Source: Bradyrhizobium manausense
GTDB taxonomy: Bacteria > Pseudomonadota > Alphaproteobacteria > Rhizobiales > Xanthobacteraceae
Direction of reading: 5' to 3'
Assembly: GCF_018129685.1 (NCBI RefSeq)
Contig: NZ_JAFCLG010000001.1
Location: forward strand, 1,054,001 to 1,118,000
Length of the DNA: 64,000 bases
Part shown: positions 1 through 6,938 of the stretch, in pieces
How the letters are laid out: each line of letters starts with the position of its first letter
Numbering within the stretch: the first letter of the stretch is position 1
The notes under the pieces: model-generated
The model's database searches: none
Seen by the model: the letters and a program-made list of their open reading frames with translations, nothing else
Told to the model about the DNA's origin: nothing
Program-made: the position numbers and the translations under genes

Positions 1-621
1 CACCGGCGGGCCCGCGACGAACATCGCGGACTTCCGCGTCATGATCGAATAGTGGCTCGCAGCAAGACGCGCGGCCCCCAGGCCCGCGACCGAACCGAGG
101 CCAAGCGCGACGACAGGCACGCGCGACAGATTCTCGGTGGTGAAGCGGTACCAGCGCGTGCCCCCGATGCCGCCCGGCAGGTTCGCCGCACCCTTGGTCT
201 CGATGGTCTTGACCGAGCCGCCGCCGCCGGAGCCCTCGATAATGCGGACGATGGGCAGACGGAAGTCGTGCGCCATCTCCTCCGCCATCAGGGGCTTGGC
301 CGAGATCGACGCATCCGCCGAGCCGCCACGCACGGTGAAATCGTCACCGACCACGACGACCGTGCGGCCGTCGATACGCGCACGGCCGAACACGCAGTTC
401 GCCGGCGTCAGGTTTTTCAGCTCGCCCGTGGGATCGTACTCACCGATGCCGGAGACGGCACCGATCTCGTGGAAGCTGTTCTTGTCGATCAGTTTGTCGA
501 TGCGTTCCCGAACAGTCAGCCGGCCCTGGTCATGCTGTCGCTTGACCTTGTCAACGCCGCCCATCTCCCGCGCGAAGGCTTCGCGCCGGGCGAGCTCGTC
601 GAGTTCCGGCTTCCAGTTCAT
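1..621 (-). CDS. Acyl-CoA carboxylase carboxyltransferase (beta) subunit, partial
   Basis: Reading leftward from an ATG at 619-621 gives 206 residues that run off the window edge. The N-terminus (MNWKPELDELARREAFA) and the stretch DKLIDKNSFHEIG are typical of propionyl/methylcrotonyl-type carboxyltransferase subunits. Further on are the glycine-rich EGSGGGGSV and VAGLGAARLAASHYS segments of the crotonase-fold core. The enzyme moves CO2 from carboxybiotin to an acyl-CoA in the cytoplasm; the acyl substrate cannot be read from this piece. GGAGGG lies just upstream of the ATG. The first 71 bases overlap the 3' end of the upstream IclR gene in another frame, so the two are probably cotranscribed. 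The C-terminal half lies outside the window. Confidence 0.88.
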   Translation of the reverse strand, partial: MNWKPELDELARREAFAREMGGVDKVKRQHDQGRLTVRERIDKLIDKNSFHEIGAVSGIGEYDPTGELKNLTPANCVFGRARIDGRTVVVVGDDFTVRGGSADASISAKPLMAEEMAHDFRLPIVRIIEGSGGGGSVKTIETKGAANLPGGIGGTRWYRFTTENLSRVPVVALGLGSVAGLGAARLAASHYSIMTRKSAMFVAGPPV

Positions 622-1525
622 TCACTCCCTCCGAACTGATCGGCTTGTTGTTGTTGTGCACTGATATCGCGACCGGTTTGCGCGAGATGCGCGCGTTGAA
701 GACGTCGCCTTCGGCGCCCTCCATCAGGCTGCCGAGCGAACGGCCGAGCGCAACCATCAGCGGCGCGACTTCGGCATGCAGACGCTGCTCGTCATACATC
801 GCCGAGAGCAGCCCGATCGTGACGACCACGAAGGTCTGGTACTGCGGCGACCAGATCGGCACGGCGAGGCCATTGATGTGCGGGCTCCACAAACCGCAAG
901 CCGTGACATAGCCGCGCTCGCGCAGCGACTGCCTGTTGGCCTCGATGCGGGGCTTCAGGATCTTGGCAGCCTCGGGAGCCTCGCGCTCCATCTCGGCGAT
1001 ATAGGCATCGCCAATTTCCGGAGACAGCGCAGCCGTGTAGGCCGCGCCCGCGGCGGTCGACGCCATCGAGATGCGGCTGCCGGTGCCCTCGTGCAGGCCG
1101 AGCGCGGCGGCCGAGCGCGCGAACTGCAGATAGACGAGATGGAAGCGATCGGGCACGACGAAGCCGACGGTGCCCGGAAGCCGCTCGGCGACTTCCTGCA
1201 GCCGCTGGCGGATCATGCTGCGCAGCTGCGCGCCCTTCATCATCGAGACGCTCATCGCCACCGCGCTCGGGCCGATGCGATATTTCTGGTCGCGCGGCAG
1301 ATAGACGAGCTGGCCCATGCGCGTCAGCGTGTGCGTGAGCCGCGACACGGTGGAGCGCGGCAAGCCGCAGCGATTTGAAATCTCGAGATTGCCGAGCCTC
1401 GCCTCGTGGCCCTCGAAGCATCGCAACACGTCGAACGCGCGCGACACCACCTGGATCACATCACCTTCGCCGGCATCGCCAGCGAGTGCACCTTGCCTGC
1501 TTAAACGCTCCGAACGTCGTCCCAT
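551..1525 (-). CDS. IclR-family transcriptional regulator
   Basis: This 324-residue protein has an N-terminal winged helix-turn-helix at about residues 25-90 (LGNLEISNRCGLPRSTVSRL is the recognition region) and a C-terminal IclR effector domain at about 100-270. Its last 50 residues are basic, look disordered and run into the next gene. It lies directly upstream of the carboxylase subunit and divergent from a biotin-carrier gene, so it probably controls acyl-CoA carboxylation genes in response to a small acid. Overlapping palindromes at 1541-1565, 16 bases in front of its start codon, are a likely autoregulatory operator. The ligand is unknown. Confidence 0.9.
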   Translation of the reverse strand: MGRRSERLSRQGALAGDAGEGDVIQVVSRAFDVLRCFEGHEARLGNLEISNRCGLPRSTVSRLTHTLTRMGQLVYLPRDQKYRIGPSAVAMSVSMMKGAQLRSMIRQRLQEVAERLPGTVGFVVPDRFHLVYLQFARSAAALGLHEGTGSRISMASTAAGAAYTAALSPEIGDAYIAEMEREAPEAAKILKPRIEANRQSLRERGYVTACGLWSPHINGLAVPIWSPQYQTFVVVTIGLLSAMYDEQRLHAEVAPLMVALGRSLGSLMEGAEGDVFNARISRKPVAISVHNNNKPISSEGVNELEAGTRRARPARSLRAGDGRR

Positions 1526-1540
1526 GTTCCCTACCGTTTG

Positions 1541-1565
1541 TTCCGCTGTGCGGAATTAAATTCCA
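1541..1565. promoter_or_regulatory. Probable IclR operator (two overlapping palindromes)
   Basis: TTCCG-CTGTG-CGGAA (1541-1555) overlaps the perfect palindrome GGAATT-A-AATTCC (1552-1564). The right-hand element, CGGAATTAAATTCCA, closely resembles the E. coli IclR box TGGAAATNATTTCCA. It lies between the iclR-like gene and the divergent biotin-carrier gene, so one bound dimer or tetramer could govern both. Binding is inferred from position and symmetry. Confidence 0.6.
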
Positions 1566-1620
1566 CTTTGTGAACGACGCTACCTCAGGCGTTTTGCCAT
1601 CACAACAAAAAGGCGATGGC

Positions 1621-1994
1621 ATGCCAGAAATTAAGATCGCACCGACGTCGCGAGCCGCATCCGCGCAACTCCCGCGCAAGTTGGAGAAACCGTCGCCGAT
1701 GGTGACGACGTTGTGGTCGTCGAAGCCATGAAGATGGAGATACCAGTGCCCTCGCCCGCATCGGGTACGCTCAAATCACTGCTCGTGACGATCGACGACC
1801 TCGTCGCCGAAGGCCAGTCGATCGCGATGGTCGCAAGCCGAGCGCGCAGCCTGCGGCTTTCCATCCGCGACTTATCTGAAACACACAACACGACAATCCC
1901 GCGCGGCGTCTTGCGTTCGGACGTCGCGGCACACGCATTGGCTTGCGGGATGGGTTGCGCGTGGCCAGATTGCGTTGCACAAGTGAGCCGATGA
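1621..1994 (+). pseudogene. Biotin carrier (biotinyl domain) protein, frameshifted
   Basis: The start reads MPEIKIA from the ATG at 1621. The frame then breaks near 1642-1644. One frame over, it continues DVASRIRATPAQVGETVADG and then VVVVEAMKMEIPVPSP, ending in a biotinyl-domain tail (LVAEGQSIAMVAS) near 1838. EAMKM is the biotinylation motif; its lysine codon is 1731-1733. Restoring one base after 1641 rebuilds a standard domain of about 73 residues. Reading frame 1 instead stops at about 1731. Beyond the domain the frame stays open for about 50 unrelated residues to a TGA at 1992-1994, overlapping the glutaminase ATG. This would have been the carrier for the neighbouring carboxylase. It is either a pseudogene or a sequencing error. 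Confidence 0.75.
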
Positions 1995-3838
1995 TAGCGC
2001 AACCGTCGCCCGCCACTGCCTGGACCCGCTCGAAGCCGCCGTTGTTGCGGTTCCTCGACACGTGTCTCAATGAGTTCTCTGCCGAGACCTCCGGTCACGT
2101 CGCGGACTACATTCCCGAATTGAGCAAGGCCGACCCTGCCCATTTTGGCATCAGCCTTGCGACACTGGACGGCCATGTCTACGAAGTCGGCGACTCCAGG
2201 GTGCCGTTCACCATCCAGTCGATGTCGAAACCGTTCGTGTTCGCGCTGGCGCTGGATCTGCTGGGCGCGAACAAGGTCGAGGGCGCGATCGGCGTCGAGC
2301 CGTCAGGTGATCCCTTCAACTCGATCCGGCTCAATTCCGAGAACCATCCGTTCAACCCGATGGTCAACGCCGGCGCGATCGCGTGCACCGGGCTGATCCA
2401 TGCCAGCAAGGGCGACGCGGCGTTCGAGCAGATCAGGCTTGCGCTCAGCCGCTTCGCCGGGCGCGACCTCGGCGTTGATGAAGCGGTCCACGCCTCGGAG
2501 AGCCAGACCGGCGATCGCAACCGCGCCATCGGCTACCTGCTCAAGACCAACGCGGTCATCTCGGACGATGTTGCCGGCGTGCTCGACGTCTATTTCCGGC
2601 AATGCGCGGTGCTGGTCACCGCGCGCGACATTGCGGTGATGGCGGCAACGCTCGCCAATCGCGGCGTCAATCCGGTCACGGGCGAGCAGGTGCTGAGGCC
2701 GTATGCGATCTCGCGCACGCTGTCGGTGATGACCTCGTCCGGCATGTACGACTACGCCGGCGAATGGATCTACCGGATCGGCATCCCCGCCAAGAGCGGG
2801 GTCGGCGGCGGCATTCTGGCGGCGCTGCCTGCCCGTCTCGGGCTCGGCAGCTATTCGCCGAAGCTCGACAAGCACGGCAACAGCGTCCGCGGCATCAAGG
2901 TCTGCGAGGCGCTGTCCTCGCACTACGACCTGCACATGCTGAACCGCAGCGACGACGCCCGCAACGCTGTCATCGCCGACTACGACATCGGCAAGAGCCC
3001 GTCCCGCCGCGTCCGCCGTCAGCAGGAGCGCGACATCCTCGCCGCGCATGAGCAGGATGTGCGGATCATCGAACTGGTCGGCACACTGTCGCTTTCGGCG
3101 GTCGACTACGTCTCGCGCCGGCTGGCAGAACGGCCGCGTCCGCAATTCGTGATCTTCGACCTGCACCGCGTCACCTCCACCACCCGCGCCGGCGCGCGGC
3201 TGATCGCGGAGGCGTTCGAGGATCTCGCCGCACTGAATGTGACCGTCGTGCTCTCCGGTGTCAGGCGTGCGTCGAAGGAATGGAATACGCTGCGGGAGTG
3301 GACCGCGGAGCTGAAGAACGTCCGCGACTTCTATCTGCTCGACACCGCGATCGAATGGGCGGAAGACCAGATCGTCTACCGCCATGGCGGCTCGATCGAT
3401 TTTCACGAGACCACCGAGCTGTCCGAACAGCCGCTGCTCGACGGCCTCAGCGCCGAAGAGCTGACCGATCTCGCCTCGATCTGCACGATCAAGACCTATC
3501 AGTCCGGCGCAAAGATCGTCACGGCGGGCGATCCCGCTGATGCGCTGTTTTTCCTGCGCAGCGGCGCGGTGCATGTCACCCTGCCCGACGGCATCAGACT
3601 GGCAACGCTCACCGCCGGGATGGCCTTTGGCGAGATGGCGCTGATCGAGACAAGCCGCTCGGCCGACGTGTTCGCGGACATGGCCGCGACGGCGTTCGAG
3701 GTGCCGCTGAAGGATTTCGAGCGTTTCCGCAGGCAGCACCCGCGCGCCTCCGAGCGCATCATGCGCAATCTGGCGCAGCTGCTCGCCGATCGCCTGATCG
3801 TCGCCAACACCAAGGTCGATATTTTGACCTCGACGTAG
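1991..3838 (+). CDS. glsA: Glutaminase A fused to STAS and cyclic-nucleotide-binding domains
   Basis: This 615-residue cytoplasmic protein has three parts. Residues about 20-320 form a serine-dependent glutaminase (L-glutamine to glutamate plus ammonia) with the Ser-Lys motif SMSK (S77/K80), ENHPFNPMVNAGAI and KSGVGGGI. Residues about 355-460 form a STAS domain (VIFDLHRVTSTTRAGARLI). Residues about 478-600 form a cyclic-nucleotide-binding domain whose phosphate-binding cassette, FGEMALI...RSADV, keeps the Glu and Arg needed for ligand binding. A plain bacterial glutaminase has about 305 residues, so the C-terminal half is probably regulatory. An in-frame start 16 codons upstream exists, but the ATG at 1991 matches where homology begins and overlaps the preceding frame by ATGA. 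Confidence 0.93.
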   Translation: MIAQPSPATAWTRSKPPLLRFLDTCLNEFSAETSGHVADYIPELSKADPAHFGISLATLDGHVYEVGDSRVPFTIQSMSKPFVFALALDLLGANKVEGAIGVEPSGDPFNSIRLNSENHPFNPMVNAGAIACTGLIHASKGDAAFEQIRLALSRFAGRDLGVDEAVHASESQTGDRNRAIGYLLKTNAVISDDVAGVLDVYFRQCAVLVTARDIAVMAATLANRGVNPVTGEQVLRPYAISRTLSVMTSSGMYDYAGEWIYRIGIPAKSGVGGGILAALPARLGLGSYSPKLDKHGNSVRGIKVCEALSSHYDLHMLNRSDDARNAVIADYDIGKSPSRRVRRQQERDILAAHEQDVRIIELVGTLSLSAVDYVSRRLAERPRPQFVIFDLHRVTSTTRAGARLIAEAFEDLAALNVTVVLSGVRRASKEWNTLREWTAELKNVRDFYLLDTAIEWAEDQIVYRHGGSIDFHETTELSEQPLLDGLSAEELTDLASICTIKTYQSGAKIVTAGDPADALFFLRSGAVHVTLPDGIRLATLTAGMAFGEMALIETSRSADVFADMAATAFEVPLKDFERFRRQHPRASERIMRNLAQLLADRLIVANTKVDILTST

Positions 3839-3870
3839 GCATAGAGCTGGGGCATCGACGTCCCCACAGC

Positions 3871-3954
3871 GTCATGGCCGGGCTTGTCCCGGCCATCCAC
3901 GCCTCGCCACGCAGTACGAAGAACGTGGATGCCCGGGACAAGCCCGGGCATGAC
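3871..3954. repeat. Intergenic inverted repeat (31-bp arms)
   Basis: The left arm (3871-3901) begins GTCATGGCCGGGCTTGTCCC. The right arm (3924-3954) is its reverse complement with about two mismatches, leaving a 22-base loop. The element sits between convergent genes, where it could fold in RNA and act as a terminator or 3' stabiliser. It looks like the palindromic repeats dispersed in rhizobial genomes. Confidence 0.85.
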
Positions 3955-3984
3955 GACCTCTTGTGAATGAACCTCTTACCTTGC

Positions 3985-4287
3985 TCAGCGGCCTGCCGCC
4001 TCGCTGATCCGCCGTTTGATCTTGGCTGCGCTGGCTTTCAGCAATTCGGATGGCTGCTGGCCGGTCGCGGCGCACAGGCAGGCCCAATAGTAGATGACGT
4101 CGCCGAGCTCTTCGACGAGACCGGCCTTGTCGAGCCAGTCGTCGCGGAGCAACTTCTTGATATGCTCGGCGACCTCGCCGGCTTCACCGGCAAGCCCAAG
4201 CCCGAGGTAGGACAGCCGCTCGTTCGAGGGATGCTCATCGACTTTCGCGATGGTCGCAGCCCAGGCCGCATATTCATCGATCGTCAT
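3985..4287 (-). CDS. MazG-like nucleotide pyrophosphohydrolase
   Basis: This 100-residue all-alpha NTP-PPase-like protein carries the paired acidic motifs EAGEVAEHIKK and LVEELGDVIYY, matching the EExxE...ExxD metal-binding pattern of MazG and iMazG proteins. Such enzymes hydrolyse NTPs, often non-canonical ones, to NMP and pyrophosphate. I chose the start MTIDEY because GAGGG lies about six bases upstream; alternative ATGs lie two and five codons earlier. It stands alone between a repeat and a CMD-family gene, so the substrate is not indicated by context. Confidence 0.8.
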   Translation of the reverse strand: MTIDEYAAWAATIAKVDEHPSNERLSYLGLGLAGEAGEVAEHIKKLLRDDWLDKAGLVEELGDVIYYWACLCAATGQQPSELLKASAAKIKRRISEAAGR

Positions 4288-4314
4288 GACCATCCCTCGC
4301 AAGCCGGGCCTGGA

Positions 4315-4842
4315 TCAGCCCACCACTTCAGTGACCGGCTGGAGATCGATCTCGAACGTCTCCAGGAATTTCGAGGTCATGATGTAGAAGCCGACCGAGA
4401 GCTGCAGCTCGACCAATGCTGCCGGCGTCAGCTTCGCGGCGATCGCCTTGAAGGTCGCGTCCGTCGGCTTCCTCAGCTTGACGATCTCGTCGGTGAAGGC
4501 GAGCGCGGCGCGCTGGGTCTCGTCGAAGCAGCTCGCCGCCTGCCAGTTCTCGAGCGCCTCGTTCTGCGCATCGGTAACGCCGACATTCTTGCCGATGCGC
4601 TTGTGCGCGATGATCTCGTACGGCGCCTCGCACAGAATGCCGGTGCGCGTGATCGCTAGCTCCCGCACGATCGGATCGAGCTCGCCCTTGTGCCTGATCG
4701 CGCCGCCGAGCCGGCAATATTGCTCGAAGTAGCTCGGCGAATGCGACATCATGCGGAAGATGTTGGCGTTGCGGTTCTTGTCGAGAATTTCGCGGGTGCG
4801 GTCGGACGCCTTGGACGGATCGCTGTAGTCGATGCGGGCCAT
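4315..4842 (-). CDS. Carboxymuconolactone decarboxylase (AhpD-like) family protein
   Basis: This is a 175-residue protein of the CMD/AhpD fold. The helical segment around ELAITRTGILCEAPYEIIAHKRIG holds the conserved E...H pair and one cysteine, but not the CxxC of a true AhpD. It is therefore more likely a CMD-like hydrolase/decarboxylase or an uncharacterised paralogue than an alkylhydroperoxidase. The start MARIDYSDPSKA is favoured because the family similarity begins there; the reading frame is open for 39 codons upstream. No pathway partner is adjacent. Confidence 0.8.
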   Translation of the reverse strand: MARIDYSDPSKASDRTREILDKNRNANIFRMMSHSPSYFEQYCRLGGAIRHKGELDPIVRELAITRTGILCEAPYEIIAHKRIGKNVGVTDAQNEALENWQAASCFDETQRAALAFTDEIVKLRKPTDATFKAIAAKLTPAALVELQLSVGFYIMTSKFLETFEIDLQPVTEVVG

Positions 4843-5110
4843 GAGGGAATTTTTTCCTTGAGCTTTTGATGCTTGTTGTCGTTGTCGGGGCAAGTTCCCA
4901 AAAACTGTATTCGCACCGCGACGCAGGAGCAACATCATCGAGTCAAATTGCCGCCGCATTGCTGATCGACCTTGGCACAGTCGATATTCGCCGCATGGGG
5001 ACTTAATTGCAGCGAATACTCGAAGTGGGGTGTTCCGAGTAAAATAATTGGCCGTCGGGTGCGCAGTGCGCGCAACGATGAGTCACGCCCAAGTCTAGGG
5101 AGAAAATGGC

Positions 5111-5212
5111 ATGAAGGAAGCCACCAAGGGGGCGGCCTCGGAATCGCTCGCGCATGTGCTGGCGGTGATGGCAATGCTCGTCATCGCCAGCATATTATTC
5201 TACGCGCGTTGA
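5111..5212 (+). CDS. Small single-pass membrane protein (33 aa)
   Basis: An ATG at 5111, preceded by AGGGAG, opens a 33-residue frame. It has a short polar start (MKEATKGAASES) and one hydrophobic helix of about 20 residues (HVLAVMAMLVIASILFYAR) ending in a positive charge. This is the usual form of small inner-membrane proteins with the C-terminus inside. The function is unknown. Coding is supported by the ribosome-binding site and clear amphipathic layout; no homologue could be checked. Confidence 0.55.
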   Translation: MKEATKGAASESLAHVLAVMAMLVIASILFYAR

Positions 5213-5232
5213 GTTGGAGTTTTAGAGTTTTC

Positions 5233-5312
5233 GTCATTCCGGGGTGGCTCTCGCACAAGCCAGGCCCAGAATACCCGTTCCAGGCTCGGTCGTATGACCG
5301 CCCCCGAATGAC
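5233..5312. repeat. Degenerate intergenic palindromic repeat
   Basis: It begins GTCATTCCGGGG and ends CCCCCGAATGAC, the same termini as the better copy at 6830-6909. The internal stem is partly decayed. It separates the small membrane-protein gene from the convergent DUF35 gene. Confidence 0.65.
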
Positions 5313-5321
5313 GGAATCCCG

Positions 5322-5681
5322 TTACGCCTCCTTCGTAAAGAAAGGCACGAGCTTACCGGCGAACGGCTTGAAGCTCGCGGTGACCGTGTCGCCGATGGCA
5401 AGGCCATTCTCGCCATGGGCCATCATCCGAAAACCCTCGGGGCAATCGACCAGCAGGATGTTGTAGGGCACGAGCGCCCGCGTTTCGGGCGTAGCTGCGC
5501 GGCAGACCAGCGAGGTCGCGTAGACCCTGCCCCTGCCGCTGGCGCGCCGCGCTCGCGGATCGGCCGCGCCACATGCGGCGCAAAAGGCGCGGTGAAAATA
5601 CTGCACATGGCCGCACGCGCCACAGGTCTGAAATGTGATCGCCTGCTCGCCCTTGGTCCAGTCCGCTAGACGTTCGCTCAT
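5322..5681 (-). CDS. DUF35 zinc-ribbon/OB-fold acyl-CoA-associated protein
   Basis: This 119-residue protein begins with a rubredoxin-like zinc ribbon (CGAC...CAAC, about residues 20-40), followed by an OB-fold (GRVYATSLVCR, VPYNILLVDCPEGFRMMAHG). In DUF35 families this pair binds acyl-CoA and partners a thiolase-fold subunit. Its start overlaps the stop of the upstream thiolase-fold gene by ATGA, so the two are translationally coupled and probably form one complex. The closest functional precedent is the DUF35 domain of ChsH2, which works with the aldolase Ltp2 in steroid side-chain loss; the substrate here is not known. Confidence 0.88.
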   Translation of the reverse strand: MSERLADWTKGEQAITFQTCGACGHVQYFHRAFCAACGAADPRARRASGRGRVYATSLVCRAATPETRALVPYNILLVDCPEGFRMMAHGENGLAIGDTVTASFKPFAGKLVPFFTKEA

Positions 5682-6814
5682 CGCACGCGCTCCAGAAACA
5701 TGCTGACATGGGACGACAGCACGCCACCGTCGCCGTGCAGGAGCGCGATGGAGGCATCGCGCACCTGGCGGCCAGCCGCCCGGCCCGTCATCTGCAAATG
5801 CGCCTCGACCAGATGCGCCATGGCGCCGCCGACCCCGCAATGGCCGTAGCTGAGCAGGCCGCCATGGGTGTTGAGCGGCATCGCGCCCTCGCGGCCGAAA
5901 TGACCGGAGCGCACGCGTGCCGCCGCTTCGCCGCGGCCGGCCAGACCGAGGTCTTCCAGCAGCATGGCGAGGGTAATGGTGAAGCTGTCGTAGATCGCAG
6001 CGTAGCGCACGTCGGAGATCGTAAGGCCGGCGGCCTCCTTGGCGCGCGCGATCGAGATCTCGGCGCCGAGCGCGCTGAGTGCCGGCGCAGCCGTGACGTG
6101 CTGATGGGTATGCGCCTGGGCGCAGCCGCGGATGTGGACGCCGGCCTCGCCGGTCCGCTCGCGGCTGATGACGAAGGCGGCGCCGCCGTCGGACACCGGA
6201 CAGCAGTCGAGCAGTTTCAGCGGCAGCGCCACCGGCTTCGAGGCCATGACGTCGGCGACCGTGATGGGATCGTGGAATTGCGCGCCGGGATGGGCGCAGG
6301 CGTGCGCACGCATCAGCACCGCGAATTCGGCGAGGTCTTGTTCGGTGACGCCGTATTCGTGCATGTAGCGCGTGGCAACCAGACCGTAATAGGCGGGAAT
6401 GGTCGGCCCCAGCGGCACCTCGTAATCGGGATGCCCGACCTGCGCCAGCGCCTGGATCAAGGCGTCGCGGCTCTGCCCGGTGAGGCGGTTCTCACCGGCA
6501 ACCACGAGCACGTTACGGCAGACACCTGACGTAACGAGGTGATGCGCGAGCATCGTCATCGCAAGGCCCGTGGCGCCGCCGACTTGGACGGCATGGGCGT
6601 AGGACGGACGAATGCCGAAATGCTCGGCGAACACGGTCGCCAGCATGATGTGCGGCGAGACGGTGGAGTAGCCGCAGAGAATGCCGTCGATCTCGGCGCG
6701 CTTCAGCCCGGCATCGTCGAGTGCTGATTGCGCGGCCTTGCTCATCAGGTCGAGCGAGGATGAGCCTTCGTGCTTGCCGAAAGGTGTGAGGCCGACGCCG
6801 GTGATGAAGCTCAT
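5678..6814 (-). CDS. Thiolase-fold protein lacking the nucleophilic Cys (probable aldolase, Ltp2/SCP-x-like)
   Basis: The 378-residue protein has the thiolase fold of the SCP-x type: MSFITGVGLTPFGKHEG at the start, SDGGAAFVI mid-protein and GGLLSYGHCGVGGA near the end. Where thiolases carry the nucleophilic Cys, it reads VQVGGATG, with Gly at about residue 80. The window's other thiolase has VENACATG at the same place. Loss of this Cys plus a coupled DUF35 partner is the pattern of Ltp2-like retro-aldolases, which cleave C-C bonds in CoA thioesters without thiolysis. I set the start at MSFITGV; the longer open frame upstream is only the palindromic repeat. A CoA transferase lies upstream on the same strand. 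Confidence 0.85.
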   Translation of the reverse strand: MSFITGVGLTPFGKHEGSSSLDLMSKAAQSALDDAGLKRAEIDGILCGYSTVSPHIMLATVFAEHFGIRPSYAHAVQVGGATGLAMTMLAHHLVTSGVCRNVLVVAGENRLTGQSRDALIQALAQVGHPDYEVPLGPTIPAYYGLVATRYMHEYGVTEQDLAEFAVLMRAHACAHPGAQFHDPITVADVMASKPVALPLKLLDCCPVSDGGAAFVISRERTGEAGVHIRGCAQAHTHQHVTAAPALSALGAEISIARAKEAAGLTISDVRYAAIYDSFTITLAMLLEDLGLAGRGEAAARVRSGHFGREGAMPLNTHGGLLSYGHCGVGGAMAHLVEAHLQMTGRAAGRQVRDASIALLHGDGGVLSSHVSMFLERVR

Positions 6815-6829
6815 GATGCGAACCTCGCT

Positions 6830-6909
6830 GTCATTCCGGGGCGATGCGAAGCATCGAACCCGGAATCTCGAGATTCCAGGTTCGATGCTTCGCATCGCCC
6901 CGGAATGAC
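6830..6909. repeat. Intergenic palindromic repeat
   Basis: This is an almost perfect 80-base inverted repeat. GTCATTCCGGGGCGATGCG leads in and CGCATCGCCCCGGAATGAC leads out, around a CTCGAG centre. It lies in the 124-base gap between the CoA-transferase gene and the thiolase-fold gene, so it would form a stable hairpin in a shared transcript. Confidence 0.88.
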
Positions 6910-6938
6910 GGATGAGAGAGTTTGCGTCATCACTTCCC

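Noticed and set aside
2303..3739. A 478-codon open frame opposite the glutaminase
   Set aside because: Antisense shadow of the fusion gene with no recognisable motifs.
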